The notes beneath the pieces are model-generated. The model did not search any database and was not told where the DNA came from. It saw only the letters and a program-made list of their open reading frames with translations. Made by a program: the position numbers and the translations under genes. From the NCBI GenBank assembly GCA_031268125.1, contig JAIRXT010000146.1, forward strand, positions 1 to 13,753: a stretch of DNA of 13,753 nucleotides, given 5' to 3'. Source of the stretch: Treponema sp. GTDB taxonomy: Bacteria > Spirochaetota > Spirochaetia > Treponematales > Breznakiellaceae. Within the stretch, counting starts at the first letter, position 1; each line of letters begins with the position of its first letter. Shown here piece after piece: positions 7,066 to 13,157 of the stretch.

Positions 7066-7083
7066 AGGGCAAGATTATAGCAA
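7066..7083. promoter_or_regulatory. Compact divergent promoter region between the synthase and rlmE
   Basis: Only 18 bp separate the two opposed start codons. The minus strand has TGCTATAAT, an extended -10 with perfect TATAAT (7074-7079), ending 8 bp before the synthase ATG. On the plus strand the same bases read GATTAT (7073-7078) or AAGATT (7071-7076), weaker -10 candidates 5-7 bp before the rlmE ATG. Neither gene shows a Shine-Dalgarno sequence at a normal distance; AGGG at 7066-7069 is 14 nt before rlmE. Both transcripts could be leaderless. Confidence 0.45.
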
Positions 7084-7740
7084 ATGACGCGCTACGAAAA
7101 GCCGGACACATGGTCCCTAAAGGCCCAGAAAGAGGGTTATCCCGCCCGCTCGGTCTATAAACTTAAAGAAATGGACGAAAAATTCCGGCTGATCCCCTCC
7201 GGGGCCCGCCGCAAAGCCGCTCCGGCACCGTCAAAAATGCCGTCAAGGCAGGGATTCCGGGTTCTGGACCTGGGGGCCGCCCCGGGAAGCTGGAGCCTCT
7301 ACGTCCTGCGTAAGCTGGCCGGCGCCGGTTTCCTTGCCGCCGCGGACCTTTCCCCCCTTTCCCGCCGCTACGACCGGGGGCTTTTTGATGGGGGGAACTT
7401 TTTTTCCCTCCGCGGGGATATTTCCGCGCCGGAGATCCGGGAGAAGCTTGTGGAAAAGGGCCCCTACCGGCTGGTTCTTAGCGATGCCGCCCCCCCGACC
7501 ACCGGCAGCCGCCAGGTGGATACCCTGCGTTCCCTGGAACTGGCGGAAACAGCCCTGGGTTACGCAGAAAGCGCCCTGGAGAAGGGGGGCTGCCTGGTGG
7601 TTAAGGTGTTCCAGGGCGGGGACACAGCGGGGCTCCTGGTGAAAATCCGGGGGCTTTTTGAATCCGGCCGCGCCTTTAAACCCGCCGCCTGCCGCAGTGA
7701 ATCCTTTGAGACCTACTATGTGGGACTGGGGCGGAAGTAA
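7084..7740 (+). CDS. rlmE: 23S rRNA (uridine-2'-O-)-methyltransferase RlmE (RrmJ/FtsJ)
   Basis: This enzyme methylates the 2'-O of U2552 (E. coli numbering) in the A-loop of 23S rRNA, using S-adenosylmethionine, during late 50S maturation. It has 218 residues. The K-D-K-E catalytic tetrad is present: K26 (SVYKLKEMDE), D134 (LSDAAPPTTGS), K174 (LVVKVFQGGD) and E209 (SESFETYYVG). SAM motif I is VLDLGAAPGSWS. A basic insert of about 17 residues (ARRKAAPAPSKMPSRQ, about 41-56) between the first catalytic helix and motif I is absent from E. coli RlmE. The start is the ATG beginning MTRYEKPDTWSLKAQKEGY. It is divergent from the polyprenyl synthase and convergent with ssb. Confidence 0.95.
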   Translation: MTRYEKPDTWSLKAQKEGYPARSVYKLKEMDEKFRLIPSGARRKAAPAPSKMPSRQGFRVLDLGAAPGSWSLYVLRKLAGAGFLAAADLSPLSRRYDRGLFDGGNFFSLRGDISAPEIREKLVEKGPYRLVLSDAAPPTTGSRQVDTLRSLELAETALGYAESALEKGGCLVVKVFQGGDTAGLLVKIRGLFESGRAFKPAACRSESFETYYVGLGRK

Positions 7741-7929
7741 CAGGCGCCGCAGCAATTCCGAATTCAAAATTCCAAATCCGAAAAGAGACGTAAAAAATTC
7801 ATTGGGGGTCCTGCCGGCTGGAAAAATCCGGGGCCCCCACCCCAGATTCTTTCCACTTTTCGCTTTCGCGAAACTGGACCCCTCCAGCTTGTTTCGCATT
7901 TCTTTTCGCCGGTATCCGGGGTTTACAGG
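7741..7929. other. Convergent intergenic region rlmE/ssb with repeats and weak terminator
   Basis: This 189-bp stretch contains no convincing gene. It opens with an AT-rich patch of repeated AATTC/AAATCC units (about 7754-7800). GC-rich DNA follows, with an inverted pair GGGGTCC/GGACCCC about 65 bp apart, a 10-bp perfect palindrome TTTCGCGAAA (7864-7873), and a small hairpin CTGGA-CCCC-TCCAG (7874-7887) followed by a T-rich tract. The unit TTTCGC recurs four times between 7858 and 7910. The hairpin plus T-rich tract may end rlmE transcription, but it is weak. The abrupt change in composition could mark an interspersed repeat. Confidence 0.5.
7874..7909 (+). terminator. Weak candidate rlmE terminator
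   Basis: CTGGA (7874-7878) pairs with TCCAG (7883-7887) around a CCCC loop. The stem can be extended to about 8 bp with one mismatch. The following plus-strand sequence CTTGTTTCGCATTTCTTTT is T-rich but interrupted. It lies 133 bp after the rlmE stop. Intrinsic terminators normally have stronger stems and purer T runs, so this is tentative. Confidence 0.25.
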
Positions 7930-8394
7930 CTAGAAATTAACTTCCTCCGGGGATTCGGCCACGGCCATTGCTGTCATTCCCGTTTCCAAGCCGGCAAATT
8001 CGTCATCCTGGTCCATGCCCTCCGTAAAAGCGTCTGCCGCATTGACGGCGGGGTTGGTTTCGCGCCGGAATTCCGGGCGGAATTCCACATGTTCCGCCAC
8101 AATGGCAACCCGGGAATGGGATTTTCCGTCGGATCCGTTCCAGCGGTCCTGTTTAAGCCGCCCTACCACCCGTACCCCCCGGCCCTTGCGGCCCTGGTTG
8201 TAACAGTGTTCGGCCAGTTTTGCCCAGGTTTCCACATCAAAGAATCCCACCTCTTTTTCCAACCCGGTATCTTGCTTAAAGAAACGGTTGGAGGCCAGGG
8301 TAAAACTGCATACCGGCGTTCCCTTGGGGGTGGAACGCAGCAGGGGGTCCCGCACCAGGTTTCCCTCGATAAGGATACTGTTAAGATTGTTCAT
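7930..8394 (-). CDS. ssb: Single-stranded DNA-binding protein
   Basis: This protein coats single-stranded DNA during replication, recombination and repair and recruits partners through its acidic tip. It has 154 residues. The OB fold (about 1-105) begins MNNLNSILIEGNLVRDPLLR and includes CSFTLASNRFF, DVETWAKLAEHC and GVRVVGRLKQDRW, all typical of bacterial SSB. A short linker ends in the acidic-hydrophobic tip ESPEEVNF, comparable to the DDDIPF tip of E. coli SSB. The start at 8394 was chosen over an in-frame upstream start (8418) because GGAGG (8400-8404) lies 5 nt before it and the fold begins there. The gene stands alone, with a structured region upstream, and converges with rlmE. Confidence 0.95.
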   Translation of the reverse strand: MNNLNSILIEGNLVRDPLLRSTPKGTPVCSFTLASNRFFKQDTGLEKEVGFFDVETWAKLAEHCYNQGRKGRGVRVVGRLKQDRWNGSDGKSHSRVAIVAEHVEFRPEFRRETNPAVNAADAFTEGMDQDDEFAGLETGMTAMAVAESPEEVNF

Positions 8395-8444
8395 AAATGC
8401 CTCCGAAAATTGGGGCAAAACTCTTTGGCTTACCCCTTGTGATT

Positions 8445-8463
8445 CGGCGGCACAGGGCCGCCG
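8445..8463. repeat. GC-rich hairpin upstream of ssb
   Basis: CGGCGGC (8445-8451) and GCCGCCG (8457-8463) form a perfect 7-bp stem around the 5-nt loop ACAGG. It lies about 50 bp upstream of the ssb start. No T run follows on either strand, so it is not a standard terminator. It may be part of a structured ssb leader or a palindromic repeat. Confidence 0.6.
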
Positions 8464-8479
8464 CCCACCCCGCCGGTTT

Positions 8480-8528
8480 GCCTGCGCTGATATCCGCGGA
8501 CCTTCGGGGCCGGAGATCCGGCGCAGGC
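8480..8528. repeat. Long imperfect inverted repeat with TTCG loop upstream of ssb
   Basis: GCCTGCGC (8480-8487) pairs perfectly with GCGCAGGC (8521-8528). Inside it, GAT (8489-8491) pairs with ATC (8516-8518), TCCG (8493-8496) with CGGA (8511-8514), and CC (8501-8502) with GG (8507-8508), closing the loop TTCG (8503-8506). On the plus strand this is a C(UUCG)G tetraloop, an unusually stable RNA loop. No T run follows. It could be a REP-like palindromic element or a structured RNA. Confidence 0.65.
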
Positions 8529-8712
8529 GTCAACAAAGGTGATACGTATATATAGGGGCGGCTGTGCATGGCGCTTGGATTATTGGGAAAAATTCACGGA
8601 ATTATGAAAAAAACAGACATGTTCGATTAATTCCCCCTGATAGACAGGCCCCCGGGAAAATGTTACCGGCGCCTTTTCGGATTTGAAATAATTAAAATGA
8701 GAATTGCCGGTT

Positions 8713-10626
8713 TTACATCCGGATGGTCTTGAGCATCTTCACCATGTAGATCTGCATGTAAAGAAGAAGAGCGTCCTGGCTGGTTATCTTTTGCAGCGAG
8801 GGGGTCCCGTTGATAATTCCCAGGACAATATCCTGCAGGTTTATCTGGCTAAGGCGCTGCTTCCCCCATACCCGTATTATCCGGCGCAGATTATCCCGAA
8901 GCAGGGAATTTACATCCTCCACCAGATTTTGCTGGGCCTTGGGGTCCAAAACCCGTCCCCAAATATTCTGTAATTCCTTTAAATAACTATCAATATCTTT
9001 GTTTATGGGTACTAATTGATTCTCTATTTCCCGGACGCTGTTAATAAATTCCTTAAAATGGTCCTTGCCTGCGGCCCCTTCTTTCGATTCGCTGTTTTCA
9101 ACGGTCTTCTTTACCGCCGGATGGTTCTTCTTTTTCTTTTTTCCAAGCCTGGAAAAAAAGGCAATAATAGAACTAATAATGGGAATAGAATACCAGAAAG
9201 AGATGGACAGCTTAATGTCTAACAGCAATTCCTTGCGCTTCATCAAAAAAAGCAGACTGTAGGGGATAAGTTTCCCCTGGTCAAAAATCCGGGATACGGG
9301 GGGAATGACTTTTTGGGTCCGTTCCAGTTCATCATAGACCCAGGGAAGTTTTTTATCGTCCAAAAAAGTATTGAGCAGAGGGTTCATGGCGGTGTTTAAA
9401 CCGGCAAGAAGCCGTTCAAATTCCGCATCGTTTTCCATAGCCGGTTCGGACTTGAAATTTTTAAGCAAGGCCGTCCAGCGCCCGGTAAGTTCCTGCTTCA
9501 TGGGCCCCTGGGCATCAAGGATGAGCCGGGTTACCAGGGGCAGGTACTTGTCTTTTTTCAGATAGTACTGCTCCCCGCCCCTCATCTGCACCACCAGCCA
9601 CTCGGCAATAAGCCCGTTTTGACTTTCGTTAACCTTTTTTTTGATGTACGTGTTCAGATCCGCTTCGGTATATTGGCTTAAAAGGGGTGTTCCCTTGCTG
9701 TCGGCAAATTTGACAATCTGGTCCTGGGTAAAGTAATAGGGGGGTTTGTCCATAAGCTGGTCCAGATTCCGCAGGGCGGTTTCCCGTTCCCGTTCCCGCT
9801 GCACCTTGGATTTATAGAGATTAAGGCAGGTTTCAATAATAAAAATTCCTTCCAGAACGGCAATATCGGCGGGGAGCCGTTCATTTTTTTTCCGAATGTC
9901 TTTTTTGATAAAAGAACACAGGGATGCCCAAAAAATGTAGGTTATCTCCCCCCCGCCCTGTATGGAATTCAAACAGTCCAGGGGCCGGGCATGCAGCATC
10001 TCCAGAATTTCCCGCATGGACCCTTCTTTACCCTGAAACATGGGGAGCAGCTTGTGCATGAAATATTCTTTGTTGTTATGCTGCTTGATATAAAACCTCA
10101 CCTTTAAAATTGCCGCTTCCAGCAGGCGGAGGGGAAGCATGGGAGCCAGGACCAGGGCGTTCAGGCTGTTTTCCGAAAACACCAGCTTAATGACCGGGAG
10201 AAACCTGGAGGAAGGCTTTTCAAAAAAGGGGGCCAGTTCCGTTTCCAGGCGGAGCAGCTGGACGTGCTCCTGCGGCAGCTCAATGTTGAAGTACTCTTCA
10301 TTGGGGAAAGGCATGTCGGCGGATTCATCCAGGTCCCGGTAGGCTTCTTTGAGCTTATCCACAAGGTAGTAGGGCAGGTATATCCGGCCTTCGGGCGTGT
10401 CGGTAAGCATAATACAGCGGCCGTCTTCCGTGTATTCACTCATAGCGTTCCAGAATTTCAGGCTTGTTTCGCTGGTCCATTCGGCCCATTCGGGCTGTGC
10501 GGCAGCCTGGCGCGCGGCATATTTTGACAAAAAGGTTATAAAAGCATTGATATTGCTGATATAAGGCGAGTTATTTTTTTTTGAATATGCCCGCATAATA
10601 TCATACAAAGTCATAATTTTAGTCAT
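8713..10626 (-). CDS. Large protein of unknown function with one hydrophobic segment
   Basis: I do not recognise this 637-residue protein. It is predominantly helical. A single hydrophobic segment (about 470-492, DIKLSISFWYSIPIISSIIAFF) is followed at once by a lysine cluster (GKKKKK, 495-500), suggesting membrane association with the lysines on the cytoplasmic side. A polar linker (500-520) and a coiled-coil-like C-terminus (521-637) follow. The N-terminal 460 residues are soluble-looking, with a charged helix at 272-288. There is no signal peptide. Codon use is clearly AT-richer than in all neighbours. No Shine-Dalgarno sequence precedes the ATG at 10626; the in-frame ATG at 10614 is an alternative. 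A run of nine A falls in codons 15-18. It lies 46 bp after the CDF gene, probably in the same transcript. Confidence 0.8.
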   Translation of the reverse strand: MTKIMTLYDIMRAYSKKNNSPYISNINAFITFLSKYAARQAAAQPEWAEWTSETSLKFWNAMSEYTEDGRCIMLTDTPEGRIYLPYYLVDKLKEAYRDLDESADMPFPNEEYFNIELPQEHVQLLRLETELAPFFEKPSSRFLPVIKLVFSENSLNALVLAPMLPLRLLEAAILKVRFYIKQHNNKEYFMHKLLPMFQGKEGSMREILEMLHARPLDCLNSIQGGGEITYIFWASLCSFIKKDIRKKNERLPADIAVLEGIFIIETCLNLYKSKVQRERERETALRNLDQLMDKPPYYFTQDQIVKFADSKGTPLLSQYTEADLNTYIKKKVNESQNGLIAEWLVVQMRGGEQYYLKKDKYLPLVTRLILDAQGPMKQELTGRWTALLKNFKSEPAMENDAEFERLLAGLNTAMNPLLNTFLDDKKLPWVYDELERTQKVIPPVSRIFDQGKLIPYSLLFLMKRKELLLDIKLSISFWYSIPIISSIIAFFSRLGKKKKKNHPAVKKTVENSESKEGAAGKDHFKEFINSVREIENQLVPINKDIDSYLKELQNIWGRVLDPKAQQNLVEDVNSLLRDNLRRIIRVWGKQRLSQINLQDIVLGIINGTPSLQKITSQDALLLYMQIYMVKMLKTIRM

Positions 10627-10672
10627 AGGTATAGTATCGGATTTTGTTTCACGGTAATAACCCTGTTTTGAA

Positions 10673-11608
10673 TCATGGGCGAATTTCCTCCTCGCTCAGG
10701 CCAAACCCCTCCGTATCGCCCCGGTGATGGTTCCCGAAGGGCTCCACATGGACCATAATGTCAAAAATTCCCTCCAGCCTGTCCTTAATAGCCAGCTCTA
10801 CCTGGGTTGCAATGTGGTGGGCGGCTTGTACCGTAAGGTCCGGGGCCACTTCGATATCAATATCAATGTCCCACAGCCCGGCAATACGCCGCATCCGGGT
10901 CCGGTGGGGATTCCCCGCTCCCGGAACCGAGTGGACCGCGGCAAAAACCGCCTCGTAGGCCCCGGTTTCCGCGCTGCCGTCCATCAATTCCAGGTTAGCC
11001 TCGATAAAAATACCCACGGCGGAACGGATTACCCATAGACCCACCAGAATAGCCGTAATCGAGTCGATGATAGCAGCCCCGGTTCCGATGGAAAACCCCA
11101 GCCCCGCCAGAACCCCCAGGGAAAGGATCACATCCCCGGTCATGTTCCTGGCGTTGGCCTGCAGCATGGCGGAATTTGCCTTTTTGCCGAAAAAGTGCTG
11201 AACCAGGGCCAAGAGAAGCTTCCCCGCAATGGAAACCAGGGCGGCAACAAGGGCCAGTTGGCCGGGCACTTCGCGGCTCTGTTTAGAGGCAAGCTGGTTT
11301 ACCGAATTAAGGATAAGCTGGGCCCCCGCAAAGAACAGCAGGAAGGCCAGCAGCGCCGTGGCGACCGTTTCCGCCCGGCCATGCCCCCAGGGGTGGCCCT
11401 TATCGGCCGGACGGGAGATAACCCTGGACACTACCAGGGCCATTATGGCGATAAGAATGTCTACCAGGGAATCGATGCCGTCCCCCAGAACCGCCATGCT
11501 GTCCGCCGCAATCCCGCTTCCAATCTTGAAAACCGCCAGAATAAGGTTCCCTGCCAGGGCGATAAGGGAGGCCGCCCTGATAAGTTTTGCCCGGTATTCG
11601 ATATTCAC
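10673..11608 (-). CDS. Cation diffusion facilitator (CDF) family metal transporter
   Basis: This inner-membrane divalent-metal/proton antiporter exports Zn, Fe, Mn or a similar metal from the cytoplasm. It has 311 residues, six predicted membrane segments in the first 200, and a C-terminal cytoplasmic domain (about 205-300) with the beta-alpha-beta pattern and His/Asp residues usual for regulatory metal binding. The FieF-like signatures DGIDSLVD (43-50) and HPWGHGRAE (72-80) are present. The transport site would comprise D46 and D50 in TM2, and N155 and D159 in TM5 (ARNMTGD). FieF and most Zn/Fe members have His at the N155 position, so metal preference may differ. The start is GTG, 11 bp after the M20 gene stop, with no Shine-Dalgarno sequence; translational coupling or a weak TAGATT -10 eight bp upstream could explain it. 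Confidence 0.93.
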   Translation of the reverse strand: MNIEYRAKLIRAASLIALAGNLILAVFKIGSGIAADSMAVLGDGIDSLVDILIAIMALVVSRVISRPADKGHPWGHGRAETVATALLAFLLFFAGAQLILNSVNQLASKQSREVPGQLALVAALVSIAGKLLLALVQHFFGKKANSAMLQANARNMTGDVILSLGVLAGLGFSIGTGAAIIDSITAILVGLWVIRSAVGIFIEANLELMDGSAETGAYEAVFAAVHSVPGAGNPHRTRMRRIAGLWDIDIDIEVAPDLTVQAAHHIATQVELAIKDRLEGIFDIMVHVEPFGNHHRGDTEGFGLSEEEIRP

Positions 11609-11619
11609 GGCCGTAGAAT

Positions 11620-13095
11620 CTACAACAACTCAAAAAGAGCCGTATAAAAGCGGATAGCCAGGAAGAAATTTTCCAGCGATATCCGCTCGTCATGGCCGTG
11701 AACCGAACTCATATCCGCCGGTGAAAGCCGCATCGGGCTAAAACGGAAAATTCCCCCGGCAAGATCCCGGTAATGCCGGGAATCGGTGGCGGCCGTCATG
11801 ATAAAGGGAAGGGGTATCGCATCGGGAAAGACCGCCGCCGCCGCCTTTGTCATGGTATCCCAGCCGGGCCCGGCCATGCGTCCGTGTTCCGGGCAGGCCG
11901 GAACCGGAGGAAATGCGGACCCCAGAATCCGCAGCTTGACCCGCTCGTCCCCCACGGCCCAGGTGATGTAGTTGATCGCATCATCCACAGTCCAGGGGGC
12001 CAGCAGCCGCAGGTTGATAACCGCCCGTACCCGGGAGGGCATAACATTGTCCGCGGCGCTGCCCTCCAACTGGGTCATCGCCACGGTGGTATGGAGCAGC
12101 GCCAGAAACTGCGGGTCCCTGCGGAACGTAAAGGTCAGGATCGGGGCCGCCAGGGGGGCCAGGATATTCAACAGGCGGGTCCTAAAAGCAACGGCCCGGG
12201 GGCGGAGCGCCCCGCCCCGTTCCCGGGACCTAACCCCCGCCAAAAGGGAAAAAAGCGCCGCCACCACCGGGCTAAGCCGGGCGGGAAAGGGCCGCCGGGA
12301 AATCCTCAGCAGCGCCCGGGCCAGCAGTACCGCTGCCTGTACCCGCGGCGGCCGGGATGAGTGGCCCGGTTTTTGGTCTACCGCCAGTTCCAGGCTTAAA
12401 AACCCCTTTTCTTCGATGCCGAACAGGGCCAGGGGCGTGCTAATACCCCGGATCTGGTTGATGGTTACGGAACTCCCCTCGTCCAGAACCCAGGAAAACC
12501 GCCGGCCCTGCCCGCAGCCCTGGCTTCGGCCAGAGCCGGCAAACCAGGCCGCCGTATTCCGGGCCCCCTGCAGGCCGGAGCGTTCCTCGTCCCCGCCAAA
12601 GGCAAACCATATATCCTGCCGGGGCCTAAAACCCCGGATAACAAGCTCCTCCGCGGCTTCCATAACGGCGATAAGGCTCCCCTTCATGTCCTGGGTACCC
12701 CGGCCGTACATAAAGCCCTCTTTAACTTCCGCCCCAAAGGGATCGGTACTCCACTTGTCCGCCTCCACCGGCACTACATCGTAATGGGCCAGGATCAGCA
12801 CCCCTTCTGGTTCCGGGGCATCGGCCGTTTTTTGCCCCTCCTTCCCCCCCGAATCTTCGGAGGAGGCCCCGCCAGGCCAGCGGTACACCAGGGAGTAGGG
12901 GCTAAGAACCCGGCGTTCCGCAACGCGGGAAAAACAGGGATACGCCTTGTCCAAAAAATCCTGAAAAGCCCGCAAAGGCCCCTCTGCGGCCTCCAGGGCC
13001 TCCGCGGAAGGATTATCCCCCCGTACATTTTCCGGCCAATCGGTCCTGATCCGAATGGCCCGGCGAAACCGTTCAATCGCTCCTTCCTTTTCCAT
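11620..13095 (-). CDS. M20 family metallopeptidase (CPS1/PM20D1-like)
   Basis: This is a di-zinc carboxypeptidase or amidohydrolase of the M20 family, 491 residues, apparently cytoplasmic because no signal peptide or membrane anchor is seen. Metal and catalytic residues are present: H104 and D106 (LAHYDVVPV), D136 (GRGTQDMKG), E170 and E171 (GGDEERSG), D205 (VLDEGSS), and H466 near the C-terminus (SVHGHDERI). The lid/dimerisation domain (about 225-370) contains GHSSRPP. The closest known relatives by motif are yeast carboxypeptidase S and mammalian PM20D1 (N-acyl amino acid hydrolase/synthase), but the substrate here is unknown. The insert at 77-95 is low complexity. The ATG start at 13095 lacks a Shine-Dalgarno sequence; TATACT lies 7 bp upstream. 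It is first in an apparent operon with the CDF transporter and the orphan protein. Confidence 0.92.
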   Translation of the reverse strand: MEKEGAIERFRRAIRIRTDWPENVRGDNPSAEALEAAEGPLRAFQDFLDKAYPCFSRVAERRVLSPYSLVYRWPGGASSEDSGGKEGQKTADAPEPEGVLILAHYDVVPVEADKWSTDPFGAEVKEGFMYGRGTQDMKGSLIAVMEAAEELVIRGFRPRQDIWFAFGGDEERSGLQGARNTAAWFAGSGRSQGCGQGRRFSWVLDEGSSVTINQIRGISTPLALFGIEEKGFLSLELAVDQKPGHSSRPPRVQAAVLLARALLRISRRPFPARLSPVVAALFSLLAGVRSRERGGALRPRAVAFRTRLLNILAPLAAPILTFTFRRDPQFLALLHTTVAMTQLEGSAADNVMPSRVRAVINLRLLAPWTVDDAINYITWAVGDERVKLRILGSAFPPVPACPEHGRMAGPGWDTMTKAAAAVFPDAIPLPFIMTAATDSRHYRDLAGGIFRFSPMRLSPADMSSVHGHDERISLENFFLAIRFYTALFELL

Positions 13096-13157
13096 GTTTT
13101 TAAGTATAATGTTGAACTGTTAATCTTGATACACTTCCAAAGGTGAGAAAAGGACCT
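13096..13157. promoter_or_regulatory. Divergent promoter region between the M20 and nuclease genes
   Basis: On the minus strand TATACT (13103-13108) lies 7 bp before the M20 ATG. On the plus strand a perfect TATAAT (13105-13110) overlaps it by four bases. Neither has a good -35 box. The plus transcript would start near 13117 and carry AGGTGAG (13141-13147) and AAAAGGA (13148-13154) as Shine-Dalgarno candidates before the ATG at 13158. The minus transcript would be leaderless. Confidence 0.45.

Larger units (their letters stand above)
8395..8712. other. 318-bp intergenic region between the orphan gene and ssb
   Basis: No gene of normal size was found here. Reading upward from ssb, the region holds the ssb Shine-Dalgarno GGAGG (8400-8404), a 7-bp GC hairpin (8445-8463), a long imperfect hairpin with a TTCG loop (8480-8528), a palindromic TATATATA (8547-8554), and a 20-codon plus-strand reading frame (8568-8630) of doubtful significance. 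AT-rich DNA then runs to the orphan gene's stop at 8713. No strong intrinsic terminator for the orphan gene is visible. A minus-strand AACA-TGTC-TGTT element with a T7 run (about 8610-8625) is the only weak candidate. Confidence 0.6.

Noticed and set aside
7243..7933. Frames crossing the rlmE-ssb intergenic region (7243-7899 minus, 7658-7933 plus)
   Set aside because: They continue antisense to, or out of frame with, rlmE into repeat-like DNA, with no RBS or recognisable protein sequence.
8716..8725. Perfect palindrome CATCCGGATG at the end of the orphan gene
   Set aside because: It is within the last codons, has no loop or T run, and a 10-bp palindrome is not unusual. I do not call it a terminator or operator.
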